Source of the DNA: Pseudomonas sp. CFBP13508 | Lineage (GTDB): Bacteria; Pseudomonadota; Gammaproteobacteria; Pseudomonadales; Pseudomonadaceae | DNA length: 64,000 nt | Direction: 5' to 3' | Assembly (NCBI RefSeq): GCF_005233515.1 | Contig: NZ_QFZZ01000003.1 | Coordinates: 186,001 to 250,000, forward strand | Shown: positions 26,767 to 39,122 of the stretch, piece by piece | How the letters are laid out: each line of letters starts with the position of its first letter | How positions within the stretch are numbered: position 1 is the first letter of the stretch | Notes under the pieces: generated by a model | Databases searched by the model: none | What the model was told of the DNA's origin: nothing | Seen by the model: the letters and a program-made list of their open reading frames with translations, nothing else | Program-made: the position numbers and the translations under genes

Positions 26767-28764
26767 TTAGTCTTCCAGCAGCTCTTCAGCCTGACCGAGG
26801 ATGTTTTCCAGGGTAAAGCCGAACTCTTCGAACAATGCCGAAGCCGGCGCCGACTCACCGTAGGTGGTCATGCCGATCACACGACCTTCCAGACCCACAT
26901 ACTTGAACCAGAAATCGGCATGGGCGGCTTCGATGGCGATACGTGCACTGACCTGCAACGGCAGAACCGACTGCTTGTACTCCGCATCCTGAGCATCGAA
27001 CGCGCTGGTGCAAGGCATCGAGACCACGCGAACCTTGCGGCCTTGCTCGGTCAGTTTGTCGAAGGCTTGAACCGCCAGACCGACTTCCGAACCGGTGGCG
27101 ATCAGGATCAGCTCAGGCTCGCCTGCGCAATCCTTGAGCACATAACCGCCACGGCTGATGTTGGCAATCTGGCCAGCGTCGCGTTCCTGATGTTGCAGGT
27201 TCTGCCGCGAGAAGATCAGCGCCGACGGGCCGTCCTTGCGTTCCAGAGCGTTCTTCCAGGCCACTGCCGATTCCACGGCATCGGCTGGACGCCAGGTGTC
27301 GAGGTTCGGCGTGCTGCGCAGGCTGGTCAATTGCTCGATTGGCTGGTGCGTCGGGCCGTCTTCGCCCAGACCGATGGAGTCGTGGGTGTAGACGTGGATC
27401 ACGCGCTTCTTCATCAAAGCCGACATACGTACGGCGTTGCGTGCGTATTCCATGAACATCAGGAACGTCGCGCCGTAAGGCACCAGACCGCCGTGCAGGG
27501 CGACGCCGTTCATGATCGCGGTCATGCCGAACTCGCGCACGCCGTAGTACATGTAGTTGCCGCTGGCATCTTCAGCGCTGACGCCTTTGCAGCCTTTCCA
27601 CAGGGTCAGGTTGGAGCCGGCGAGGTCAGCCGAACCGCCGAGCATTTCCGGCAGCAGCGGGCCGAAGGCGTTGAGGGTGTTCTGGCTGGCTTTGCGGCTG
27701 GCTATGGTTTCGCCCTTGGCCGCGACTTCGGCGATGTAGGCCGAGGCTTTTTCCGAGAAGTCGGCCGGCAGCTCGCCGCTCAGACGGCGGATCAGCTCGT
27801 TGGCTTCAGTCGGGAATGCAGCGGAGTAAGCGGCGAAACGCTGATCCCACTCGGCTTCGACCGCGCGGCCAGCTTCCTTGGCGTCCCACTCGGCATAGAT
27901 CTCGGCCGGGATTTCGAACGGGCCGTGGTTCCAGTTCAGCGCCTGACGGGTCAGGGCGATTTCCGCGTCACCCAGTGGGGCGCCGTGGCAGTCTTCCTTG
28001 CCCTGCTTGTTCGGCGAACCGAAACCGATGGTGGTCTTGCAGCAGATCAGGGTCGGCTGGGCGCTCTTGCGCGCGGTTTCGATGGCGGTCTTGATCTCTT
28101 CCGGATCGTGGCCGTCGACGTTGCGGATCACCTGCCAGTTGTAGGCTTCGAAACGCTTCGGCGTGTCATCGGTGAACCAGCCTTCGACTTCGCCGTCGAT
28201 GGAAATGCCGTTGTCATCGTAGAAGGCGATCAGCTTGCCCAGGCCCAGCGTGCCGGCCAGAGAGGCGACTTCGTGGGAAATGCCTTCCATCATGCAGCCA
28301 TCACCGAGGAACACATAGGTGTGGTGGTCAACGATGTTGTGGCCGGGACGGTTGAACTGCGCGCCCATGACTTTTTCCGCCAAGGCGAAACCGACGGCGT
28401 TGGCCAGGCCCTGACCCAGCGGACCAGTGGTGGTTTCAACGCCCGGGGTGTAACCGAATTCCGGATGGCCTGGAGTGCGGCTGTGCAGTTGACGGAACTG
28501 CTTGAGGTCGTCGATCGACAGGTCGTAACCGGTCAGGTGCAGCAGCGAGTAGATCAACATCGAGCCGTGGCCGTTGGACAGCACGAAGCGGTCACGGTCG
28601 GCGAACGACGGGTTGCTCGGGTTGTGCTTGAGGTAGTCGCGCCACAGCACTTCGGCAATATCTGCCATACCCATAGGGGCACCGGGATGGCCGCTGTTGG
28701 CTTTTTGCACGGCATCCATGCTGAGGGCACGAATGGCGTTGGCACGCTCACGACGGCTAGGCAT
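26767..28764 (-). CDS. tkt: Transketolase
   Basis: A 665-residue thiamine-diphosphate enzyme of the pentose phosphate pathway that transfers two-carbon units between sugar phosphates. Motifs: [13 protein letters not shown] (residues about 21-33), the ThDP/Mg site [20 protein letters not shown] with FYDDN downstream, and the pyrimidine-side [20 protein letters not shown] 28764, behind CAGGAGATCAGCG, gives the usual [14 protein letters not shown]; 21 upstream open codons are not family-like. First of the minus-strand carbon block, divergent from the ArsR-methyltransferase gene, with a 24-bp palindrome about 195 bp upstream. Confidence 0.97.
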   Translation of the reverse strand: MPSRRERANAIRALSMDAVQKANSGHPGAPMGMADIAEVLWRDYLKHNPSNPSFADRDRFVLSNGHGSMLIYSLLHLTGYDLSIDDLKQFRQLHSRTPGHPEFGYTPGVETTTGPLGQGLANAVGFALAEKVMGAQFNRPGHNIVDHHTYVFLGDGCMMEGISHEVASLAGTLGLGKLIAFYDDNGISIDGEVEGWFTDDTPKRFEAYNWQVIRNVDGHDPEEIKTAIETARKSAQPTLICCKTTIGFGSPNKQGKEDCHGAPLGDAEIALTRQALNWNHGPFEIPAEIYAEWDAKEAGRAVEAEWDQRFAAYSAAFPTEANELIRRLSGELPADFSEKASAYIAEVAAKGETIASRKASQNTLNAFGPLLPEMLGGSADLAGSNLTLWKGCKGVSAEDASGNYMYYGVREFGMTAIMNGVALHGGLVPYGATFLMFMEYARNAVRMSALMKKRVIHVYTHDSIGLGEDGPTHQPIEQLTSLRSTPNLDTWRPADAVESAVAWKNALERKDGPSALIFSRQNLQHQERDAGQIANISRGGYVLKDCAGEPELILIATGSEVGLAVQAFDKLTEQGRKVRVVSMPCTSAFDAQDAEYKQSVLPLQVSARIAIEAAHADFWFKYVGLEGRVIGMTTYGESAPASALFEEFGFTLENILGQAEELLED

Positions 28765-28958
28765 CGCTGATCTCCTGGGTGTGAATAGACTGAAACGGAA
28801 AAAAGGAGGGCATTTTCCCTCACCCATGCGCCTCGGGGCAATGACAGATAGTCATCGGCAGGCGTTTTTCCAATCGATAGCACAGGTTTCGCTTGGTGAA
28901 ACCTTTCCGCTATTCGTTTGTAGAGACTACCGTGCGCTGAGAAGTGCCATTTATCGAG

Positions 28959-28982
28959 CAATATCAAAACTTTTTGATATTG
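28959..28982. promoter_or_regulatory. 24-bp perfect palindrome, likely operator of the ArsR-methyltransferase regulator
   Basis: Arms CAATATCAAAA and TTTTGATATTG flank a two-base centre, giving a perfect inverted repeat 41 bp upstream of the regulator gene and about 195 bp upstream of divergent tkt. ArsR/SmtB dimers bind such AT-rich dyads. No second copy of this sequence was seen elsewhere in the window. Confidence 0.8.
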
Positions 28983-28985
28983 GCC

Positions 28986-29014
28986 TTGCGGTGCCTTGCC
29001 CCCGTCTCTAGACT
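28986..29014 (+). promoter_or_regulatory. Possible promoter giving a near-leaderless transcript
   Basis: TTGCGG (28986-28991) and TAGACT (29009-29014) are 17 bp apart. Initiation about seven bases downstream would fall at 29021-29022, next to ATG 29024. No Shine-Dalgarno sequence precedes that ATG, which agrees with leaderless translation. The palindrome ends just ahead of the -35. Confidence 0.4.
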
Positions 29015-29023
29015 GCCAGCCCT

Positions 29024-30019
29024 ATGAACTTACGCGTGCCTTCCATTCGCCATGACGATTGCGACGAGCTGGCGGCCCTGTGCAAGGCCGGCGGCGATCC
29101 GCTGCGGCTGAATGTATTGCGCGCGCTGGCCAACGATTCGTTTGGCGTGCTGGAGCTGGCGCAGATTTTCGGCATCGGCCAGTCGGGCATGAGCCATCAC
29201 CTCAAGGTGCTGGCGCAAGCCGATCTGGTGGCGACACGCCGTGAGGGCAACGCGATTTTCTATCGTCGCGCCCTGCCACACAGCGAATTGCTCGGCGGCA
29301 AGCTGCATGCGGCATTGCTGGAAGAAGTCGACAATCTGCATCTGCCTGATGAAGTGCAAGCGCGCATCGAGCAGGTTCATGGTCAGCGTGCCGCCGCCAG
29401 CCGGGACTTTTTCGCCCGGGTCGCGGAAAAATTCCGTGCCCAGCAGGATTTGATCGCAGGCCTGCCGCAGTACCGTGACAGCGTGCTGGCGCTGCTCGAC
29501 AAACTGAACTTCGATGGTGCAGCCACGGCCATTGAAGTCGGCCCCGGCGATGGTGCTTTTCTGCCGGAACTGGCCCGTCGCTTCGGCACCGTAACCGCGC
29601 TGGACAACAGCCCGGCGATGCTCGAACTGGCGCGTCAGGTGTGTGAACGTGAACAGCTGGCTAACGTCAGCCTGCAATTGGCCGATGCATTGAACGGCAC
29701 AAGCCTTCAAGCCGATTGCGTGGTGTTGAACATGGTCCTGCACCATTTCGCCGCCCCGGCCGATGCGCTCAGGCACATGGCCGACTTGCTGCAACCGGGC
29801 GGTAGCCTGCTCGTGACAGAGTTATGTAGCCACAACCAGAGTTGGGCCAGGGAGGCCTGCGGTGATCTCTGGTTGGGGTTTGAACAGGACGATCTGGCCC
29901 GTTGGGCCACCGCTGCGGGACTCGTTCCCGGGGAAAGCCTCTATGTAGGCTTACGTAATGGTTTCCAGATCCAGGTTCGCCACTTTCAGCGACCGGCTGG
30001 CGACACTCACCATCGGTAA
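29024..30019 (+). CDS. ArsR-family regulator fused to a SAM-dependent methyltransferase (SahR-like)
   Basis: A 331-residue two-domain protein. The N-terminal ArsR/SmtB winged helix (about 15-100) includes DPLRLNVLRALANDSFGVLE and FGIGQSGMSHHLKVLAQADL. From about residue 165 there is a class I methyltransferase fold with glycine motif AIEVGPGDGAFLPELARR and the post-I acidic strand VTALDNSP. The typical CxC metal site of metal-sensing ArsR proteins is absent. Similar proteins upstream of metK belong to the SAH-responsive SahR type, and the methyltransferase pocket could be the SAH sensor (inference). It is 18 bp from metK and preceded by a perfect palindrome, so it probably controls itself and metK. 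Confidence 0.85.
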   Translation: MNLRVPSIRHDDCDELAALCKAGGDPLRLNVLRALANDSFGVLELAQIFGIGQSGMSHHLKVLAQADLVATRREGNAIFYRRALPHSELLGGKLHAALLEEVDNLHLPDEVQARIEQVHGQRAAASRDFFARVAEKFRAQQDLIAGLPQYRDSVLALLDKLNFDGAATAIEVGPGDGAFLPELARRFGTVTALDNSPAMLELARQVCEREQLANVSLQLADALNGTSLQADCVVLNMVLHHFAAPADALRHMADLLQPGGSLLVTELCSHNQSWAREACGDLWLGFEQDDLARWATAAGLVPGESLYVGLRNGFQIQVRHFQRPAGDTHHR

Positions 30020-30037
30020 ATTCAGGAAAACATCGAG

Positions 30038-31228
<1,191 letters not shown>

Positions 31229-31243
31229 AACCCTGGCTGCATG

Positions 31244-31279
31244 AAAGCCCCGCACGGTTCGCGCCGTGCGGGGCTTTTT
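31244..31279 (+). terminator. Intrinsic terminator of metK
   Basis: AAAGCCCCGCACGG-TTCGCG-CCGTGCGGGGCTTTTT forms a long GC-rich stem with a T run, 16 bp after the metK stop. Confidence 0.95.
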
Positions 31280-31304
31280 CATGCCTTACAGATTTTTGAG
31301 ATCC

Positions 31305-31330
31305 CTGTGGGAGCGAGCCTGCTCGCGAAG
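31305..31330 (+). repeat. Single family A half-element
   Basis: A lone CTGTGGGAGCGAGCCTGCTC followed by GCGAAG with no inverted partner nearby. It sits between the metK terminator and ligB. Confidence 0.85.
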
Positions 31331-31391
31331 GCGCCCGCCCATGCAACGTCAATTCAGAATCCGGAAACACCTCGAAAAACACCCTCGGTAA

Positions 31392-33125
<1,734 letters not shown>

Positions 33126-33222
33126 ACCTGCAATCCCCGCCCGGCGGGAACCCAACGGCCGGCCAGACGCTCCAACAGCGCAGTGCCCTCCCACCCCGAT
33201 TGCCTTTGCACATGGAGCTTTT

Positions 33223-33618
33223 ATGAAATTTCTCGCACCGCTCGCCCTGCTTACTCTTTGCGGCGTCATGGCCGCTCCGGTCATGGCCGAGGAAGACGGC
33301 CCGGGCCTGACCGGTTGCGCTGCCAAGAAGCAGGGCATCATCAATCAGATCGAACAGGCCAAGTCGCGCGGCAACATGGAGCAGCAGGCAGGCCTGGAAA
33401 CCGCACTGCGTGAAGTCAATGAACACTGCACCGACGCCGGGCTGAAAAAAGAACGTGAGAACAAAGTGCTTGAGGCCAAGCATGAGGTGAGCCAGCGTCA
33501 GGCGGACCTCGACAAGGCCATGAAGAAAGGCGATCCGGAGAAGATCAACAAGCGCAAGGAAAAGCTCGCCGAGTCGCGCAAGGAACTGCAGGAAGCACTG
33601 GACGAAATCGATAAGTAA
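33223..33618 (+). CDS. DUF1090 / YqjC-like periplasmic protein
   Basis: A 131-residue secreted protein. The signal peptide MKFLAPLALLTLCGVMAAPVMA ends at AMA-type residues, leaving a mature protein of about 109 residues. That part has one Cys pair (GLTGCAAKKQ, NEHCTD) and a long charged helix (KKERENKVLEAKHEVSQRQA onwards) likely to form a coiled coil. This matches the DUF1090 family; the function is unknown. It lies 97 bp after ligB on the same strand and ends next to a family B repeat. Confidence 0.82.
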   Translation: MKFLAPLALLTLCGVMAAPVMAEEDGPGLTGCAAKKQGIINQIEQAKSRGNMEQQAGLETALREVNEHCTDAGLKKERENKVLEAKHEVSQRQADLDKAMKKGDPEKINKRKEKLAESRKELQEALDEIDK

Positions 33619-33627
33619 CCGAAGCCC

Positions 33628-33763
33628 CTGTGGCGAGGGGATTTATCCCCGTCCGGCGGCGAATCCGTCGCAAATTCGGCTAGTCCGGTCTGACTGAAAA
33701 AACTCGGTTGTATGGTTTTGGGGCTGCTTCGCAGCCCATCGGGGATAAATCCCCTCACCACAA
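33628..33763. repeat. Family B inverted repeat pair
   Basis: CTGTGGCGAGGGGATTTATC opens the element. The closing copy reads GGGGATAAATCCCCTCACCA with one change from the other copies. The central spacer of about 60 bp differs from the other B elements. It lies between convergent genes. Confidence 0.88.
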
Positions 33764-33784
33764 GGCACTCAGCAGCTTCAGGAA

Positions 33785-34234
33785 TCAATGATCGCGAAAC
33801 TCTTTATGGCAAGCACTGCAGGCATCTTCAACTTTCTGCACTGCCGGCCCAAGATTGCTGGCCTTGTACGGCTGAACCTGACTGGCGACCACCAATTCAC
33901 CGGTGGCTGTCTCGAGGGCGCGGGCCAGTTCCTGAAAACGCGCCTGTTTTTGCCAGACATCGTCCTTGGCGCTGGTGTGATCTTCCTCGCGCACCTGCGG
34001 AAAATGCTTCCACGGCTCATGGGCCAACGCATCAAGTCTGACCGCGCCCTCGGCAAATTTCGGCCCGTCGAAGGCAATGCGCCCGCGCAACATGCCGCCG
34101 AGGTCTTCGCTGGTCTTGAGCATCTGCTTGAAGATCGCCTTGCGTTGACCCAGCGGCGAATTCGGGTCGACACCGCCGCAGGCGGACAAAGCCAGGCAGG
34201 CCAGCAATACAACAGCAATGGGTTTCAGAGTCAT
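33785..34234 (-). CDS. Cytochrome c (c'-type, lipoprotein)
   Basis: A 149-residue exported c-type cytochrome. The signal with lipobox is MTLKPIAVVLLACLALSACGG (Cys19). The haem-binding CSACH lies near the C-terminus (EDACSACHKEFRDH), the position expected for a cytochrome c'/c556 four-helix bundle. The predicted lipid anchor would hold it at a periplasmic membrane face. Electron donor and acceptor are not evident from the neighbours. Divergent from mltA across 128 bp. Confidence 0.85.
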   Translation of the reverse strand: MTLKPIAVVLLACLALSACGGVDPNSPLGQRKAIFKQMLKTSEDLGGMLRGRIAFDGPKFAEGAVRLDALAHEPWKHFPQVREEDHTSAKDDVWQKQARFQELARALETATGELVVASQVQPYKASNLGPAVQKVEDACSACHKEFRDH

Positions 34235-34362
34235 GGTGGCTTCAGGTCGCGGAAATCGGCGACCAGTATCCTCGGCTCACCGCCAAACACCAATAGCCCT
34301 ATTAAAAATACGGGTTGGTCGAGCGCATGGAGCACTCGGCCAACCGGCACAGGAATCACTCC

Positions 34363-35547
34363 ATGAACAGCCGCTTCACGGCCTGGCGTCACCCGCTTAT
34401 CGTCACCCTTCCACTGCTCGCCATCCTCGCCGGTTGCACAGGCGGCGACAGCGCCAAACCGAAAACCCATGCGCTGGCCACTTATTCCAGCGCGACCTGG
34501 GAAGCGTTGCCAGCGGTCTCCGACAGCGATCTGGTCGCCGGTTTCGGCTCGTGGCGCAGCGCCTGCACACGACTCAAATCCGACGCAGTCTGGGGGCCGA
34601 CCTGCGCTGCGGCGGCGAATGTGCCGCAAAGCGCCGCCGAGATTCGTGCATTCCTCAAGCAGAATCTCGATGTCTACGGCCTGCGCGCCGAGAACGACAA
34701 CCCCAACGGTCTGATCACTGGCTACTACGAACCGGTGTACCCCGGCAGCCTGACGCCCACCGCAACGGCGAACGTGCCAGTGTATGGCGTGCCGGAAGAC
34801 ATGATCATCGTCTCGCTCGACAGCATCTATCCGGAACTGAAAGGCAAGCGCCTGCGCGGCCGTCTCGAAGGTCGCGTGCTCAAGCCTTACGACGACGCGG
34901 CGACCATTGAATCCAAAGGCGTGAAAGCGCCAGTGGTCGCCTATCTGACTGATCCAATGAATCTGCAATTCCTGCAGATTCAGGGCTCGGGCCGGATTCA
35001 GACCGAGGACGGCAAACAATTGCGCATCGCCTACGCCGATCAGAACGGCCACCCGTATCGCCCGATCGGTCGCTGGCTGGTCGAGCAAGGCGAGCTGAAG
35101 AAAGAAGACGTGACCATGACCGCAATCAGCGACTGGGCCAAGGCCAACCCGACGCGCATCCCGGAACTGCTGGCCAGCAACCCGAGCTACGTGTTCTTCA
35201 CCCGCAACCCGGACAGCAACGAAGGCCCACGCGGCTCGCTGAACGTGCCGCTGACCGCCGGCTACAGCGCGGCGGTGGATCGCAAGGTGATTCCGTTGGG
35301 CAGTCTGTTATGGCTGTCGACCACCAAACCGGATGGCACCCCACTGGTGCGCCCGGTCGCGGCGCAGGATACCGGCGGCGCGATTGCCGGCGAGGTGCGC
35401 GCGGATCTGTTCTGGGGCACGGGTGATGCGGCCGGACAACTGGCCGGGGACATGAAGCAGCAGGGGCAGATCTGGATGCTCTGGCCCAAAGGGGCGGCGT
35501 TGCCGCAGGTCCCGCAGGTGGCGGATACACCGAAGCAAAAGTCTTAG
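34363..35547 (+). CDS. mltA: Membrane-bound lytic murein transglycosylase A
   Basis: A 394-residue outer-membrane lipoprotein that cleaves peptidoglycan glycan strands. The signal with lipobox is MNSRFTAWRHPLIVTLPLLA followed by ILAGC. The MltA domain includes GLITGYYEPVYPGSLT and LQFLQIQGSGRIQTEDG, and the C-terminal 3D domain contains PVAAQDTGGAIAGEVRADLF, with the catalytic Asp in QDTGG. ATG 34363 follows AGGAATCACTCC; sixteen upstream open codons are not signal-like. It is followed by a family A repeat. Confidence 0.95.
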   Translation: MNSRFTAWRHPLIVTLPLLAILAGCTGGDSAKPKTHALATYSSATWEALPAVSDSDLVAGFGSWRSACTRLKSDAVWGPTCAAAANVPQSAAEIRAFLKQNLDVYGLRAENDNPNGLITGYYEPVYPGSLTPTATANVPVYGVPEDMIIVSLDSIYPELKGKRLRGRLEGRVLKPYDDAATIESKGVKAPVVAYLTDPMNLQFLQIQGSGRIQTEDGKQLRIAYADQNGHPYRPIGRWLVEQGELKKEDVTMTAISDWAKANPTRIPELLASNPSYVFFTRNPDSNEGPRGSLNVPLTAGYSAAVDRKVIPLGSLLWLSTTKPDGTPLVRPVAAQDTGGAIAGEVRADLFWGTGDAAGQLAGDMKQQGQIWMLWPKGAALPQVPQVADTPKQKS

Positions 35548-35569
35548 GTTCTTCGTGGCCTGATCCATC

Positions 35570-35637
35570 GCTTTCGCGAGCAGGCTCGCTCCCACATCTG
35601 GAATGCATTTCCATGTGGGAGCGAGCCTGCTCGCGAA
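35570..35637. repeat. Family A inverted repeat pair
   Basis: Two inverted halves separated by ACATCTGGAATGCATTTCCA. It lies between the convergent mltA and MAPEG genes. Confidence 0.9.
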
Positions 35638-35661
35638 GAGGGCGGCAGCAACAGCCGATAA

Positions 35662-36045
35662 TCAGATCGACACAAAGAAAAACGAAGCAATCAGCCCCAT
35701 CCCGATAAACCACACCACCGAACGCAGTGCTGCCCAGTCAGCCAGGTAGCAGATGATGTACAGCAGGCGACTGGTGATAAACAGCACGGCCAGCACATTG
35801 ACCGTCACCAGCTGCGCAGTGCCGACCAGGTGGGCAACGATCACCGCAGCGGCAAACGCAGGCGTTACTTCAAAGCTGTTCAGTTGCGCGGCGTGGGCGC
35901 GACGGGCGACGCCATCGACGCTGTCGAGAAAGTCCCGTGGATCGTAATTGTCCTTGAGGCGGAAACCGCCGGTGGCCTTCGCCACGATCGTGCACACGTA
36001 CGGCAGGAAAATCGCGATCAACACACACCACAGAGCCACTGTCAT
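35662..36045 (-). CDS. MAPEG family membrane protein
   Basis: A 127-residue integral membrane protein with four hydrophobic segments and the MAPEG pattern (about residues 42-60, DSVDGVARRAHAAQLNSFEV, then FITSRLLYIICYLADWAALR). The eukaryotic family conjugates glutathione or handles eicosanoids; bacterial members of this length have no settled function. ATG 36045 is preceded by AGGACGACGTT. The gene stands alone, convergent with mltA across a family A repeat. Confidence 0.85.
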   Translation of the reverse strand: MTVALWCVLIAIFLPYVCTIVAKATGGFRLKDNYDPRDFLDSVDGVARRAHAAQLNSFEVTPAFAAAVIVAHLVGTAQLVTVNVLAVLFITSRLLYIICYLADWAALRSVVWFIGMGLIASFFFVSI

Positions 36046-36377
36046 AACGTCGTCCTTTTTTCGATTGGAGAAATTGGCGAGCGATCAGAAATTCATCACC
36101 AGCATGCCGATCAGCACCTGCCCACAGGCTAAGAGCCGCGCCCGGCAGAAAGGTTCTTTCAGCTGGATATAACACGGCACTTCCAGCGCGCCGTCGATTA
36201 GTCAGATTATTGATTCGCCATGTGTCAGCAGCTGTTTATACTGCAACCCACCACGCCGTACTCAGCTGCACACCAAAAAATTCCAATAAAAGCTGCCTGC
36301 TCCGCTTTCTTCGAAAACGGTCGCTGGCACGCGTATGCCTGATCAAAGCGTCAAGACTACCGACAGAGACCTTGCGC
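36046..36377. other. Intergenic region with no recognised element
   Basis: This 332-bp gap between divergent MAPEG and MFS genes contains no repeat family member. A -10-like TATACT at 36237-36242 could serve the MFS gene, but its -35 is poor. A minus-strand frame of about 25 codons ending at 36088 has no start or ribosome site and is not called. Confidence 0.5.
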
Positions 36378-37547
36378 ATGCCCCTCGCTTTGCTTGCACT
36401 CGCCGTTGCCGCGTTCGGCATCGGCACCACCGAATTCGTCATCATGGGCCTGCTGCCCGACGTTGCCCGCGATCTGGCGGTAAGCATTCCTCATGCCGGG
36501 CTGCTGATCACCGGTTACGCCCTGGGCGTGGTGTTCGGCGCACCGATCCTGGCGATCGGCACCGCCAATATGCCGCGCAAAGCGACACTGCTGGGCATGA
36601 CGCTGATGTTCATCCTCGGCAACGTGCTCTGCGCGCTCGCGCCGAACTACGCGACGCTGATGGCGGCGCGGGTGGTCACGGCGCTGTGTCACGGGGCGTT
36701 TTTCGGCATTGGCTCGGTGGTTGCCGCCGGCCTGGTGGCGCCGAACAAACGCGCGCAAGCCATTGCCATGATGTTCACCGGCCTGACCCTGGCCAACGTC
36801 CTCGGCGTGCCATTGGGCACAGCGCTGGGCCAATACGCTGGCTGGCGCTCGACCTTCTGGGCGGTGTCGGTAATCGGCATTGTCGCCGCGCTGGCGCAAT
36901 GGTTGTGGTTGCCGAAACACATCGCGATGGACAAGGCCAATCTCGCCAGCGAATTCAAGGTGCTGGGCAAGGCCAACGTGCTGCTGGCCCTGGGCATGAG
37001 CGTGCTGGCCTCGACCAGCCTGTTCAGCGTGTTCACCTATATCGCGCCGATTCTGCAAGACATCACTGGCGTCAGCCCCCACGGCGTGACGGTGATGCTG
37101 CTGTTGTTCGGCGTCGGCCTGACAGCGGGCAGCATGCTCGGCGGGCGTCTGGCCGACAGCCGCTTGCTGCCATCGCTGGTCGGCGTTGCGCTGGCAGTCG
37201 TGGTGATTCTCGCGGCGTTCAGCCAGACCAGCCGCGCGGTGATTCCGGCGGCGATCACCCTGGTGCTGTGGGGAATTTTCGCCTTTGCGCTGTGCCCGAT
37301 TCTGCAGCTGTTGATCATCGATCAGGCGCACGAAGCGCCGAATCTGGGTTCGACGCTGAACCAAAGCGCGTTCAATCTGGGCAACGCAGCAGGTGCCTGG
37401 ATTGGCGGGCTGGTGGTTGCCAGCGGTGCGGATTTGGCGGACCTGCCGTGGACCGGGGCGCTGGTTGGCGTGCTGACGGTGCTGACGGCGCTGTTGTTCA
37501 TTTACCTGCAACGTCGGCGGGCGAGTGCGGTCAATGTGTCTGGCTGA
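36378..37547 (+). CDS. MFS transporter, DHA1 family (AraJ-like)
   Basis: A 389-residue, 12-span major facilitator. The opening MPLALLALAVAAFGIGTTEF followed by VIMGLLPDVARDLAVSI is characteristic of the AraJ/YdhP/NepI-like DHA1 group. The loop 2-3 region reads IGTANMPRKATLLGM. Members export sugars, purines or drugs; the substrate here is not known. ATG 36378 is chosen because it begins this conserved segment; the ribosome site (AGAGACC) is weak. A family D repeat follows. Confidence 0.85.
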   Translation: MPLALLALAVAAFGIGTTEFVIMGLLPDVARDLAVSIPHAGLLITGYALGVVFGAPILAIGTANMPRKATLLGMTLMFILGNVLCALAPNYATLMAARVVTALCHGAFFGIGSVVAAGLVAPNKRAQAIAMMFTGLTLANVLGVPLGTALGQYAGWRSTFWAVSVIGIVAALAQWLWLPKHIAMDKANLASEFKVLGKANVLLALGMSVLASTSLFSVFTYIAPILQDITGVSPHGVTVMLLLFGVGLTAGSMLGGRLADSRLLPSLVGVALAVVVILAAFSQTSRAVIPAAITLVLWGIFAFALCPILQLLIIDQAHEAPNLGSTLNQSAFNLGNAAGAWIGGLVVASGADLADLPWTGALVGVLTVLTALLFIYLQRRRASAVNVSG

Positions 37548-37565
37548 TCGTGGTGTGTCGGATAG

Positions 37566-37745
37566 AGCCCTCACCCTAGCCCTCTCCCGAAGGGAGAGGA
37601 GACTGATCGGGGGATGCTCGATACCCACGCCGACTTGAACGTGCATTGCTGAATCCATAATCGACCCGATCGTCCAGGTCGATGCACCTCGCCAGACACC
37701 TCGGTCGGCTCCCTCTCCCTCTGGGAGAGGGCTGGGGTGAGGGGC
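37566..37745. repeat. Family D inverted-terminal repeat element
   Basis: GCCCTCACCCTAGCCCTC opens and GAGGGCTGGGGTGAGGGG closes the element. The core words GACTGATCGGGGGATGCT, GAATCCATAATCGACC and CAGACACCTCGGTCGGCTCC are shared with the copy at 63724-64000. It fills most of the MFS-antiporter gap. Confidence 0.9.
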
Positions 37746-37856
37746 TGCTGGGCGTGACGCGCAATTCGAATGTGCCCTCAGTCAACCCCGCCCCATCAAA
37801 CCCCTGCGTCCAGACTCCGGTCGCGCTCCATTCACTCTCCATCCAAAGGACCCCGG

Positions 37857-39122
37857 ATGCTTGAACTCGTCGCCGCTTTCATCTGCCTCACCACCCTCCT
37901 GACCTTCGTCAATTTCCGCTTTATCGGCCTGCCGCCGACCATCGGCGTGATGGTTACCGCCCTGCTGTTCTCACTGCTCCTGCAAGGCCTCAGCGTCCTC
38001 GGCTTCCCCGGTCTGGAAGACCGCGTGCAACAACTGATCGGCCAGATCGACTTCGGCGATCTGCTGATGAACTGGATGCTCTCGTTCCTGCTGTTCGCCG
38101 GCGCCCTGCACGTCAACTTGAATGACTTGCGCAGCTACCGTTGGCCGATCGGCCTGTTGGCGACCTTCGGCGTGTTGATCGCCACCGTGGTGATCGGCAG
38201 CCTCGCCTTCTACATTTTTGCCCTGTTCGGCTGGCACGTGAGTTTCCTCTACTGCCTGTTGTTCGGCGCGCTGATCTCTCCGACCGACCCGATTGCCGTG
38301 CTCGGCGTGTTGCGTACCGCCAACGCTTCGAAACCACTGAAAACCACCATCGTCGGCGAATCACTGTTCAACGACGGCACGGCGGTGGTGGTCTTCACTG
38401 TGCTGCTGGGCATCGCGCAACTGGGCGAAACCCCGACCGTCAGCGCCACGGCCATGCTCTTCGTCCACGAAGCGATTGGTGGTGTGTTGTTCGGCGGGCT
38501 GATCGGTTATCTGGTCTATCGCATGATCAAAAGCATCGAGCAGCACCAGATAACCGTAATGCTGACCCTGGCCCTGGTAATCGGCGGTTCGGCGATGTCC
38601 ACCGAGCTGCACGTCTCGGCGCCGATCGCGATGGTGGTCGCCGGGCTGATCATCGGCAACCTGGGGCGCAACCTGGCGATGAACGACATGACCCGGCGCT
38701 ACCTCGACGGTTTCTGGGAGTTGCTCGATGACATGCTCAACGCGCTGCTGTTTGCGCTGATCGGCATGGAGTTGTTGCTGCTGCCGTTCAACTGGCTGCA
38801 CATGGCCGCTGCAGGTCTGCTGGCGGTGGCGATTCTGCTGTCGCGCCTGCTTACCGTGGCCCCGGCGATCCTCTTGCTGCGTCGCTGGCGCTCAGTGCCG
38901 GCTGGCACCATCCGCATCCTCACCTGGGGCGGTTTGCGCGGTGGTGTGTCGGTGGCACTGGCTCTGGCCCTGCCGCTGGGCCCGGAGCGCGACCTGCTGC
39001 TGAGCATCACCTACATCGTCGTGCTCTCGTCGATCCTGCTGCAGGGCCTGACCATCGGCAAACTGGTCAAGCACGCGACGCGCAACGAGCCGGCCAGCGT
39101 GGCTGAGCCAGCCCACCACTGA
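37857..39122 (+). CDS. Sodium/proton antiporter, CPA1 family
   Basis: A 421-residue membrane protein with about 12 hydrophobic segments. The CPA1 signature FGALISPTDPIAVLGVLRTA (transport-site Asp in PTDP) and VGESLFNDGTAVVVF (Asn-Asp pair) are both present near residues 135-175. The long regulatory cytoplasmic tail seen in some NhaP/YjcE proteins is absent. ATG 37857 follows AAAGGA. Its stop codon abuts the stop of the convergent channel gene with no bases between. Confidence 0.88.
   Translation: MLELVAAFICLTTLLTFVNFRFIGLPPTIGVMVTALLFSLLLQGLSVLGFPGLEDRVQQLIGQIDFGDLLMNWMLSFLLFAGALHVNLNDLRSYRWPIGLLATFGVLIATVVIGSLAFYIFALFGWHVSFLYCLLFGALISPTDPIAVLGVLRTANASKPLKTTIVGESLFNDGTAVVVFTVLLGIAQLGETPTVSATAMLFVHEAIGGVLFGGLIGYLVYRMIKSIEQHQITVMLTLALVIGGSAMSTELHVSAPIAMVVAGLIIGNLGRNLAMNDMTRRYLDGFWELLDDMLNALLFALIGMELLLLPFNWLHMAAAGLLAVAILLSRLLTVAPAILLLRRWRSVPAGTIRILTWGGLRGGVSVALALALPLGPERDLLLSITYIVVLSSILLQGLTIGKLVKHATRNEPASVAEPAHH

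Noticed and set aside
26920..28770. A 616-codon open frame antisense to tkt
   Set aside because: Low-complexity shadow translation with no domain; tkt is unmistakable on the other strand.
36062..36175. Short minus-strand peptide frame ending at 36088
   Set aside because: No start codon with a ribosome site and no continuation; it could be a remnant but cannot be supported.
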